Positions 56,701 to 64,000 of a stretch of DNA of 64,000 bases are shown here, piece after piece; positions within the stretch are counted from its first letter, which is position 1, and each line of letters begins with the position of its first letter. The notes under the pieces were generated by a model. It was given only the letters and a program-made list of their open reading frames with translations. It made no database searches and had not been told where the DNA came from. The position numbers were made by a program, and so were the translations under genes. The DNA is from Coprinellus micaceus (lineage: Eukaryota > Basidiomycota > Agaricomycetes > Agaricales > Psathyrellaceae): assembly GCA_951394405.1 (NCBI GenBank), contig OX596343.1, forward strand, positions 1,798,001 to 1,862,000, in the 5' to 3' direction.

Positions 56701-57789
56701 CTTTGAGTGAACAGTCTCGATGACAAGTTCATCCAGTGGGGTTTCCCTTGGAAATTCGGACAGCTTAAGTCGCTTCCTAGCTGGTGCCTTGGCTCCCGAT
56801 GCCGCCGTATTGAGCATGTTCCGATGGCCCACGTCCATCTCAAGCTCCAGCGTGACAGTCAGGGGAGTGTGGTCTGATAGTTTTTTATCCCACCGCTCTA
56901 CAGTCATCGCTCCCATGCGTTGGAGAGCCGGACCATTCCCCAGGACATAGTCAACCGTGGCCCTCGCATCCTTCCCATGAAAGGAGGTATGACGTCCTGA
57001 CTTGTCCCCGAATCGCCTCATCCCATTGGCTATCTTGAACCCACTCCTTCGGCACGCCTCTACCAGAGCCGTACCCCTCGTGGATATATTCTTCACATCT
57101 GCAGAGCTGCGAATCTCGTCATCCCGGCACGGCTCCGCCTGTGCCGACTTCGTCCTAGCATTAATGTCACCTATAATAAGAACTGGTTTATCCGTCCTGT
57201 GACTTAGCAGGCCCATGAGCTCAACGAGCCTGTCGAAGGGGCTCACAACTTCAAACGCTGACCACGGGCGCCGCTCCGGGAGTATATACACACAGACAAT
57301 AACCATCTGCCCATTCTCGATCACCAGAATGTCCGTGTTTGTCAGCTCGTGTACCAGGTTCATCCCCAGGTCCTTTCTCACGAAGGCAGCTACTCCTCCA
57401 TAGTGCCGTTCAAGGGATCCAGATCTGTACTTGCGTGTCTTTAGGAAGAGGTCATACTCATCGAGACCCCGCATCTTTACCACACCTTCTCCATTTTGCA
57501 TTAGTTGTGTCTCCTGGAACAGGCACACATCGTGTTTCTTAATCTCCCTTTTGACTAGGTCAGGGCAGGACAGGAATAGAGCAAAGCCACCATTTATATT
57601 CAGGGACCTGATACTGATAGTTCTACGCTCTACGAGAGGTACTTGGGGTGGTACAGTGACGAGAGTCCCATCACTCGCAAACTCTGCACGTACTGTACAC
57701 CCCTCGGCGTGTCCTGCCCCCTCTAGTTTCCCGGCATGATGGTGCCATGCACACTTCCCCACTGGCCTCCCGCCGTATCCTGGTTCCAC
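53701..57789 (-). CDS. LINE ORF2: endonuclease, RNase H, reverse transcriptase
   Basis: 1,362 aa. An apurinic-type endonuclease fills residues 56-320: RSLNIN, FQET, GDINAR, HTSF plus TVDYVL, and LSDHTPL carry the N, E, D/N and D-H catalytic positions. A type I RNase H follows at 383-517 with its D-E-D-D set in VQVYTDGSC, NNRGEVYAVY, VTVYTDSVYV and GHSGNAHNDAADDLA. A Cys cluster (HRCRCAAC, about 538-545) leads into the reverse transcriptase at 675-945, with FADLSNAFPS and the active-site LEQADDIILM (QADD in place of YADD). The C terminus has a zinc-like CRLCGTAVETPEHALLEC at about 1,280. In I/Tad-type elements the RNase H normally lies after the RT; here it precedes it. The start used is the first ATG of the frame, inside ORF1's end. 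Confidence 0.93.
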   Translation of the reverse strand: MEPGYGGRPVGKCAWHHHAGKLEGAGHAEGCTVRAEFASDGTLVTVPPQVPLVERRTISIRSLNINGGFALFLSCPDLVKREIKKHDVCLFQETQLMQNGEGVVKMRGLDEYDLFLKTRKYRSGSLERHYGGVAAFVRKDLGMNLVHELTNTDILVIENGQMVIVCVYILPERRPWSAFEVVSPFDRLVELMGLLSHRTDKPVLIIGDINARTKSAQAEPCRDDEIRSSADVKNISTRGTALVEACRRSGFKIANGMRRFGDKSGRHTSFHGKDARATVDYVLGNGPALQRMGAMTVERWDKKLSDHTPLTVTLELEMDVGHRNMLNTAASGAKAPARKRLKLSEFPRETPLDELVIETVHSKLTLDAHLAKMYGTTFCAKGDVQVYTDGSCIGNGSSAARAGAGVYFGEGNRKNGSFRTPGPEQTNNRGEVYAVYKALQTVDPHKKVTVYTDSVYVINMLTEWAPERAAGGWRIANGDIFRAVVALIKSRPAPVVFRQVKGHSGNAHNDAADDLAKKGAWLQWSGSFNEGAAVAGTHRCRCAACEGIVTPVEGRKVMWHMIQKPNVTATRGETVEEALIALATHRDRVQLQQKALENRRRVLNAKTDREFWEATWDLLDRPEKIGNFEAEDMREVFQARMNPIVPAPPSFDKTRLEFKQWAARIVPERTVDPTPGQVFSRHFSIEEIEEAKVKLRGRVKTATGLDGVTYKDILDIENESLQALVNRCLDDVDAPTVWLRTELIGICKKGKDKDDPNSYRAVGLESCLLKFMTLLIHLRIYTHAEEQGFIPPSQNGFREKYRTNNNAFILKTCIDKAKSLKKPLYVAFADLSNAFPSTDLPTLWLKLRNMGIGGKVFDWLRMLYARMSYYVNHHGQQSTDFKSDIGVLIGDTCSPVLWILYMADLLIRASPRDVTLNGRAISHLEQADDIILMATTAEDLQDKMDDLQKWCTDNFMILNAVKSFVVVFNQTPARAAACEREFHFANAPVETTKESTYVGILYASTERNIFKHHYSKKADKAEKISRMIFALENVMGPIPPLEGIRLYTALVEPHLLHGCEVSLDTTRTLLERLQGVQNTYLRRLLGLWERSIRCILHTETGLAPVEYRRLEVALGNLQYLVSLPEEHLARAALEEAIAMDRAGTKSWITDLKTAILALKINDLRVPAMHTLPTVEIIKGLRKSLRRSMEDELQSQMDKIGKLYLIHDRLEPMEENRPPRKVTIMYRHYWEVRNTKHRKALAGLILSNHPLAVERLRWRNVRPPREERKCRLCGTAVETPEHALLECTHEETTATRKEWLGRLNGASPEVLQRLIAEAPRGPVAQLRLLIADRTTISILAEYAADVLDIYDRYPMVLSEQGDV

Positions 57790-59444
57790 GCATTGACGAC
57801 GTCACGAGCCTGCTTGACGGTGTTGAAGGTGGCAATGAGGAACCGGGGGTCGTTGGTGTTGAGGTTGGCTGCCTTGACAAGGCCTGTGAACCCCGTGCCA
57901 TGGGTGACGTGCTGAGCGACGAGCTGCCTCAGCTCCTCCAGATAGTCTGGACCAACCCAGCTAACCGGCCCAAACTGGGCGTAGACAAACCGCGCCATGG
58001 AGGGTCCTCGACGAGGAACGGAGTGCCCGGCGGACGAGTACGGGGCATAGGTTGAGGGGGCCCACGTCGACGGCGCTGGCGCCATGGTGGACGTGTGCGT
58101 GGTCGCGAGGTGCGCAGGGAGGGGGGGGGCCTGTTGGGGCGCGGTGTGGGGCATAGCAGGGACCATAGGAGGCGCGGCAGCAGGGGAGGGGGCCGCATAG
58201 GCCGACAGCGCAGCAGGAGCGGGTCCTCCCTGGGCAGGGGCGGCGTAGGTGGCCGTCGCGTGGAAGGAGACTGGGGCAGGGCGGCCGGGCCCAACATCCT
58301 CCTCTCCTCGAGGCCTCTTGGCACCCACGGTGATCGGGGGGTTCGCCCCCGCGAGCTTGGACGCCAGCTCCTCCATCCTCGCCACAGCATTGCCCAACGT
58401 CTTGCGGTCCTCTTCCATCGAGGCCGTCATGTTGTCAAGGACAGTCCCGATGTCGAGGTTGATGGCGTTGGTAAGGGTCTCAATGTTCTTATCGGCGTTG
58501 GCGATGGACTGCTCGAGATGGCGCATAGTGCCGGCAACCTCCCGTATGTCCGCCGTGTTGGAGGCGAGCCCGGCACTGACGTCAGCAAAGGACGCTTGCA
58601 TAGTGGACATGTCAGACTCGAGGCGGGTGACGGCGGGATCCGGGGTGGGGGGTGCAGCGGGGACGGTGGCATTCTTGCGGACAGTGGACGCCTTGCGCTT
58701 GGAGGGGCTCCCACTCGCAGGCTCAGAGGCGGCGTCCTCCTTGGCGGGGACAGCAAGACGGGAGCTCGCCCTGCGCGCCAGGGCTGACGCATCGGCCGGC
58801 GGGGTACCAGCAGGGGCCACAGGGGCTGTGACCATTCCAGTGTTGAGCGCAGTCTGCACATCCGGGACGGGGGCCTGGATGGGAGGAATGCTGGGTGGAG
58901 CCGTGGAGGCCGTCGCTGCAGAGGGGGCTGGCATTGTGGCGGTTGTGGTGACAACGAAGGGGAGGGTGGTGGCAGACATGGTGTTTCGAACAGAGGGCTG
59001 CAGTCGGGGGTGTGAGGATGAGCTCGGAGCGTTCGGCGTCCCGAGTGTCCCCCCTCTTAAGGCGTCGTCGGTCGTCGGGGTGTATCGGGCGGGTAGAGGG
59101 CCATGTTGCATGGAATGTTCTCCAGTGTTCGCTGGTTGCGTGCTCAGGAGTCCGGTTCGGGTGGGATCGGGGCATTCAGCCCCACGTCGGGTCGTGTGTC
59201 CGACTGCAGCGTTGCCAGCGGGCAGCCTCGTCGACCCCGTTGCCACGCCCGCCAGCGGCATTGTGCTCGTGAGGGGATGGGTGTCTGGTCTCGTCGTCGT
59301 CACTCTCAGTCTGTCAGGTCGTGAGCATCCCGCAGGACCGCTGCAGGCGTTCCAGGGACTCACAGGGTACGAGCCCTCCATGTGCGTCTCCCACTCTGCG
59401 AGGGCGGGCCAGCCCCCGTATCTGTCGCCCGCCTCTGGGGGCAT
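57723..59444 (-). CDS. LINE ORF1 RNA-binding protein
   Basis: 573 aa, rich in Ala, Pro and Thr. A coiled coil spans about residues 275-370 (RLESDMSTMQASFADVSAGL, IREVAGTMRHLEQSIANAD, MEEDRKTLGNAVARMEELA), followed by a long Pro/Ala linker. The C-terminal 80 residues (ARFVYAQFGPVSWVGPDYL ... DPRFLIATFNTVKQARDVVN) look like the RRM-like domain of Tad-type ORF1 proteins. There is no CCHC knuckle. Ends TAG at 57725-57723, 67 bp inside ORF2, which uses the -1 frame. An internal ATG (MSATTLPFV, near 58980) is an alternative start. Confidence 0.8.
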   Translation of the reverse strand: MPPEAGDRYGGWPALAEWETHMEGSYPVSPWNACSGPAGCSRPDRLRVTTTRPDTHPLTSTMPLAGVATGSTRLPAGNAAVGHTTRRGAECPDPTRTGLLSTQPANTGEHSMQHGPLPARYTPTTDDALRGGTLGTPNAPSSSSHPRLQPSVRNTMSATTLPFVVTTTATMPAPSAATASTAPPSIPPIQAPVPDVQTALNTGMVTAPVAPAGTPPADASALARRASSRLAVPAKEDAASEPASGSPSKRKASTVRKNATVPAAPPTPDPAVTRLESDMSTMQASFADVSAGLASNTADIREVAGTMRHLEQSIANADKNIETLTNAINLDIGTVLDNMTASMEEDRKTLGNAVARMEELASKLAGANPPITVGAKRPRGEEDVGPGRPAPVSFHATATYAAPAQGGPAPAALSAYAAPSPAAAPPMVPAMPHTAPQQAPPLPAHLATTHTSTMAPAPSTWAPSTYAPYSSAGHSVPRRGPSMARFVYAQFGPVSWVGPDYLEELRQLVAQHVTHGTGFTGLVKAANLNTNDPRFLIATFNTVKQARDVVNAWNQDTAGGQWGSVHGTIMPGN

Positions 59445-60422
59445 TCTTGTACGTGGGGAGCGAGCGAGAGCGTGAAAGGGAACCCTCTCCCTGTGGTCTA
59501 TATCGCTCTGTCTGAGCAGGCGTTCGCACGTACGTCTTTACGTACGATCGTGTCCTGATCGATCCTTATCTAGTCGTGTCTACTGCGGGTCTCGATGACT
59601 CCTTTGGTTTATATACCGATTCCACCGACGATTTATTATCGTATTGTGTGTTTTGTGTTTATGGGGCGGGATGGCGCCGAGAGTGACTGAACTTGTACTT
59701 ACGTGGTGGAGCGTATATTCGTCGAGAACTGAGACGAGGTACAACGGGGGGATGAGAACGTGGTGGTGGGGTGGTTGGCATCGACGTGAGGTGGGTTAGA
59801 TCGTGCACTTGACGGCAGCCCAAGCGACCAATACATCTCGGATACGCTTGCTGAGCATGCCCCGGCAATCGACACAGTCCAATTCGGAAACCAACGGCTC
59901 AAACACGCTCTTGATTCTGTGAGTGGAAAGGTCTGCGCGGAGTGGTGGTGGGTAGGAGTTAAGAAAAGCCCTTCGGCAAACAGATTACAAATACCGCACA
60001 GATGGTGGGGCCGCGATCGGTCGTCTAGGGTTCGTCCCAGGCACCCATTCAGGCTCGGGCCCCCCAGTCTACATACGGTGGGTAAAGGGGACGAACCTAG
60101 GTAATAGTGTACCGTAAAACCGATCTGAAGCGGTTCCACGGCGCGACCAAAGACCTCCGAGTCTCCGAGTCAGTGTGTCTCTATTCAATGTGCAATTCAC
60201 AGCTGGATTAACAGGGAGGGGGGTCTCCGTTTTACTTGACAAAGTTTTAAAAGAGAGTGTGTGCATGTGCGTGCGTGTGTGAAGCGGGAATAGGGCAAGC
60301 GGGCGTCGAAGCGCTGTGGGAGACGGCTACATTAAAGGACCACTGGCAGTGACTCTCATAAGGCTGGAGCATTTATACATACATACATAACTTACGTCGA
60401 GCAAAATATGGGAAGGCATACG
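59445..60422. other. LINE 5' flank and intergenic, no gene recognised
   Basis: 59445-59650 is probably LINE 5' UTR. The rest has only short frames; an (ACAT)n run lies near 60378. Confidence 0.4.
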
Positions 60423-61046
60423 TCAGAAATACCAGAGAACGAAGAGAAGAACATGGAGGGCAAGATTGGAACACGCAGAGACCATGACATCACGTTTAGT
60501 GGGCTGGAAGACTTGGATCAGTTCACTTAGTCGAAGGAAACGAATGCATGGGTGGGTAAGGGTCCTGCAAAAGGGTGTTAGTGTCAGCCTTCGTGAGTTC
60601 TCGAGAATATGGGTTCTGCACTTGCCCATACGGAGGAGCAGATCGTCCCAAAGGAGGCGGGCAAGATCACAGCGCCCCTCGTCGTACAAGCAGTCATTTG
60701 TCCGCATGAGCACGATAGAAGAGGCGCCCCATGCGTGCTCAGCATCCACGAGGTTGGCGGGGAGTTGATTCTTGAAGAAGCGGACCGAACCATTTTTGGC
60801 CCTCTCTTCCATGAGAGGGCCATTTTCGCACTGAAATTTGACGTCTAAGTGGTAATAAGTCCGCCACGCGGCCTCATGCTTGTCGATGAGAGCAGCAATA
60901 TGCCCAACCTGGAGGGTGGAGGGAGTCGTCAGCACACAAGGGCGGAGGACATTTACCGTGCCGTAAAACGAGCGGGCTGACCTCGCCATGCTCGATCTCA
61001 CAGGTGCACATATTGCTGTCGAGGTGGAGTCACAGCACGGCGTCAC
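60423..61046 (-). CDS. Hypothetical protein, two exons
   Basis: Exon 61046-60957 and exon 60908-60423; the 48-nt intron (GTAAAT...CTCCAG) is divisible by three so the frame is open either way. The spliced product is 191 aa. The body reads as real protein (IAALIDKHEAAWRTYYHLD, QLPANLVDAEHAWGASSIV, RCDLARLLWDDLLLRMG), the last stretch less so, and another intron near the end (TTTTGCAG at about 60572) is possible. A TATAAA box on the minus strand at 61068-61063 is so close to the ATG that the next in-frame ATG (60989) may be the true start. No family recognised. Confidence 0.5.
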   Translation of the reverse strand: MTPCCDSTSTAICAPVRSSMARSARSFYGTVNVLRPCVLTTPSTLQVGHIAALIDKHEAAWRTYYHLDVKFQCENGPLMEERAKNGSVRFFKNQLPANLVDAEHAWGASSIVLMRTNDCLYDEGRCDLARLLWDDLLLRMGKCRTHILENSRRLTLTPFCRTLTHPCIRFLRLSELIQVFQPTKRDVMVSACSNLALHVLLFVLWYF

Positions 61047-62227
61047 AAGAGCGAAGTCACTCTTTATACCCTCAAACGGGGCATCGGTGAGCCACCTCCC
61101 CGGGACTTAATGAGAGTAAGCTTCAGCCAACGTGGTAAACATTATGCTGTGCGCCATCCGCGGGGAAAAGAAATGCTTTACCCGACAGCAGTTTCCGCCC
61201 CAATTACGTATCGCGGACAAGGCTCTGGCTAAGCTGGTCGAAAGCGGGCCTGAGCAGAAGGCGCAACGATGTCGTTACGAGAAATAGAAAGCGGATGGTG
61301 ATGAGTATACTGTTCCTGGTGGGTATAAGGGAGACGATCTTCCACTCGCCAGATGGTTGAGCGGGAGGGACGAGATAGGAGAATAGAAAAGGGCCATGAA
61401 ACCCTGAAATAGTAGTGGACTCGGGAACAAGAGTATCCACCTTTGGATCTGGTAGGCCAGAATCGTGCACTGACAACCCAGGCCGAGGATGTCGAGATGG
61501 TCGGCCTTTGGGCAAGCCACCTTTCAAACCCCGCCTTACTGCCATGCCTTAGTACGCGAGTGGGGGAAGAGGGTCAGGTGGCGGAAGGTGAGAGGAGATA
61601 AAGAAGTTCAGAGAGCGAATGTAGCGCTCACCTCCGACCCGGATGAACTTCACGGCGCGAAATAGAGAGGGGGATACACGACGGGGGTTGAAGTTTGAAA
61701 AAGACGAAGGTATTACGGGTTCAGATGGTGTACAATTTCGTAAATGAGAGTACGAGCAGCCTGGATTGAACAAAATCAAGAGAGGGCGCAGAAAGGATAA
61801 AGGGATAGAGGTGATGGGGCGGGACATTGAGAGCATAGCGACAAGAAAAGTGTAATAATGACCCATACCCGGAGAAAATGAGTAGTGAGCTAAGAGCGGC
61901 ATAGAGATAGAGAAACCAGGCAAATAGGAGGAGAGTGGGGAGGGGAAGGGTGTCGGAGGGCAAGCCCTAAAGAATATACTCAAAACGCGGGTTCGATAGT
62001 CCAGAGAGGTCGAAGGGATGAGGGCGAATGGCAACCTGCACATCGACAACTACGGTTGCCCCGTCAAACGAAGAGGATCGTTACCATACATCGACCACGT
62101 TGGGTGCGGTGGTAAACAAGTCGTGATAGAGTCAATTGTCGAGATGAAGTCAGGGGTTCTTGAGGTAGCATCGAGCCCCCATAACCAAGCGTCTCGAGCG
62201 AAGAGCCCTTGGAGAAGCCTAAGATAG
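61047..62227. other. Intergenic, no gene recognised
   Basis: Minus-strand frames at 61204-61545 and 61549-62049 are hydrophobic and Pro/Ser-rich without motif or splicing support. This is where the missing C-terminal part of the EST1-like pseudogene would be expected, but nothing resembling a PIN domain is visible. Confidence 0.4.
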
Positions 62228-63384
62228 TCACCTTGAGAGTCTTAGTCTCCTCCGAGTCGTGAGCCCCGTCAATTTCCGTCGCTTCCTCCGCCCATTTCCT
62301 ATCCATCCCCCTCCGTTCCTCCTCGAGCTTCTCGGCGTGGTCCTCCCCTTTACACAGTTGCGCCTTTTGCGCAAGCTTGCCTTCGACAGACGGTTCCCTC
62401 ATCCCCTCCTTCCACACGTGCGCGTAGACATACCCATTTATAGCGACCGCTGCCGTGCAAACCCTAATCCAACGCCATTTGAAATTGGTCAAATCTTTCG
62501 GCGCCTTTGTAACGCCATCGTGGCCCTTGTCATCCTCGATCGTCCCATCCTCGACCTCCAACTCTGCTTTCCCGCCTGATTTCCAGGGAACAGCGCGTTC
62601 GAGAGTGTTGAGGGCAGCAGTTTGCTTCAGGATCGACAAGAGGAAGGTAAGCATGATAGGGAGGGATGGATTAAGAGTCGAGCGAACATGAGCATTGGGT
62701 TGACGAATGGGTTGACGGAGGGCGAAGGAAAACATGGAAAATGTAAATTGTAGGGCATAGCTGAGGGCCCGAGGCAGGAGGGCAGTCGGGAAGGTCGGTT
62801 GAGGGCGAAGGCGTGGAGAGTCGCTGATGTGACGAGAGGGGGTGATCCAAGCATGATATCGTCGGAATTTGCATCGACACCCATTATCTCCTCTGGGTTC
62901 CCTGACCCAGGAACTCCCGGATTCCAAGATAGCGGTTATGTTTACGACACCCATCGTTACCCGTTCCTCCGAGTCGGTGTCGAGGCGTTCGATGAAGTGG
63001 CCGAGCGTTGGCCGGAAGTCGTCGAGCTGGACGATGCTGGTGTATGCCTTGTCGGAGTAAGTCCAGCACAAACTGGCAGGCGTCATGCGCCCAGAGCTTG
63101 TCCTCAGCTTCGAGTGACCAGATGGATAAGATGTTTTCGCGCGACGTGAGGTAGGGGTGAGGTGTGGTCATACGAGGGATAAACACAGTACAGGTTAGCG
63201 AGGTGGCGGACAATGAGAGATCGAAACCTACCTTTTCGTAGGACGGTAGGTACCACGCAGTTATTCCGATTCTACCCAGATAGTGTTGCAGTTTACCGTT
63301 TCCCGGCTGATTAGTGAGATTGGCGCTATACCAAACCCGCGCAACGTTTCGACAGTGTTCCTCCCTGGGAGGATCGAGTTTCAT
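62228..63384 (-). pseudogene. EST1/SMG6-like DNA/RNA-binding domain gene, decayed
   Basis: Residual blocks match the EST1 DNA/RNA-binding domain of basidiomycete SMG6/EST1-like proteins: DPPREEHCRNVARVWYSAN, GNGKLQHYLG, PHPYLTSRENILSIWSLEAE, VQLDDFRPTLGHFIERL, HVRSTLNPSLPIMLTFLLS and LNTLERAVPW. After AVPW the text jumps to GKAELEVEDGTIEDDKG, so by comparison with my memory of intact homologs a few hundred residues are deleted. The next blocks (WIRVCTAAVAI, EGKLAQKAQLCKGEDHAEKL, MDRKWAEE) end at KTLKV (62228), where similarity stops; no PIN nuclease follows. A one-base frameshift lies at about 63037-63043 (GIH / SIVQLDDF). Intact relatives act in telomere maintenance or nonsense-mediated decay; this copy cannot. 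Confidence 0.7.
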
Positions 63385-64000
63385 TCAAAGGCGCGAGACG
63401 ATGGTTACCACGCTGGAAGTGGGGCTGTCGTCCATGAGGGCGACGGGCGATGTGAATGGACTGCTGGGGTATACGACGAAGCGAAACGGGACCTTGGGCT
63501 GGAGGGAGTGCTGGAGCAAGACGTGAGGTTTCGGCGAGCCTTGAGAAATCAGGTTTGAGTCAGTTCATTTCAAGTGTCTTCGATAGAGAGAAAGGGTACC
63601 CGTCTCTTCCACTTCTCTTTATCGACAACCTCCTTCCCCGTCAACAAAACTCTGGTATCGCGCCCTTCCTCCATGTCGGCTGCGGCCTCCCACTGTTTCA
63701 TCCTTGTTTCGAGAGCCGTGATGACGCCCCGCTTTCGAGAGGGCAGAGCTGGCCAAATCGTCGGTGCCTCGGCTAGGTCAGTCAAACAAGGCAGGAAACA
63801 GCGATCTGTTGGTGGTGAATGAGAGAGTGAACGTTGGCGACGACTCCGCTGGTGGTGGTGCGATGTAGCTTCCATAGCACTGAATGACGAAAGGTAAGTA
63901 GGCCCGAACGGAATGGGGACGTAGTTATAATAGGTTTAAACACAAGACGCGGCTCGCTTCGCTGCGCCACCTCTTACTCTAGTTCTTGCATTTCTGGCCT
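63385..64000. other. Region upstream of the EST1-like remnant, no gene recognised
   Basis: A minus-strand frame 63875-63570 could hold N-terminal exons of the EST1-like gene (KQWEAAADMEEGRDTRV) but I could not link it in phase. Confidence 0.35.

Larger units (their letters stand above)
53701..59444 (-). mobile_element. Non-LTR retrotransposon (LINE) with two intact ORFs
   Basis: ORF1 (59444-57723) and ORF2 (57789-53701) lie head to tail on the minus strand and overlap. Neither carries a stop or frameshift, so the copy looks recent and possibly active. Element ends are not resolved: the 5' UTR probably reaches beyond 59500 (there is a palindromic ACGTACGTC...TTACGTACG near 59530), and the sequence after the ORF2 stop has no obvious poly(A) or simple-repeat tail. 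No target-site duplication was found by eye. Confidence 0.85.

Noticed and set aside
58249..59475. Long plus-strand frame of 408 codons
   Set aside because: It is antisense to LINE ORF1, whose GC-rich, Ala/Pro-coding sequence leaves the opposite frame open; no motif.

Overview
The window looks like nuclear DNA of a mushroom-forming basidiomycete (Agaricomycetes). Coding regions are cut by many 45-70 nt GT-AG introns. The recognisable families are ones this class has expanded: an HGDLK-type TKL kinase, a FunK1-like kinase, 2OG-Fe(II) oxygenases, a Pho80-like cyclin and a CLPPGP-type P450 fragment. There are no operons, no tRNA or rRNA genes that I can find, and gene spacing is irregular. All assignments rest on reading motifs; no search was run.

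Layout. 0-2.4 kb: 3' part of a transposase-like gene. 3.6-13.3 kb: three intact spliced genes (TKL kinase, membrane protein, APH-fold phosphotransferase). 13.3-18 kb: weak hypothetical exons and a short tandem-repeat array with hairpin cores. 18.2-27 kb: a head-to-head pair of paralogous genes of about 1,150 codons carrying a prolyl-4-hydroxylase-like 2OG oxygenase domain. Both are broken in different ways: one has two in-frame TAA codons, the other lacks catalytic residues and has a 958-bp poly(A)-tailed insert with a 15-bp target-site duplication. 27.4-29.7 kb: P450 remnant and a direct repeat. 30-31 kb: F-box-like gene. 34-47 kb: two members of a small family with a duplicated C-x2-C-x11-H-x-C module, a cyclin, a FunK1 pseudogene and a gene split by a one-base frameshift. 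50-52.4 kb: a second type of 2OG oxygenase, apparently intact. 53.7-59.4 kb: an intact two-ORF LINE whose RNase H lies between endonuclease and reverse transcriptase. 60-64 kb: a small hypothetical gene and a decayed EST1/SMG6-like gene.

Taken together this is a low-density accessory region: a few intact housekeeping or regulatory genes (cyclin, kinase, APH) sit among pseudogenes, gene duplicates and retroelements. The genes do not form one pathway. The features most worth follow-up are the paired broken oxygenases, the two-copy Cys/His module family and the domain order of the LINE.
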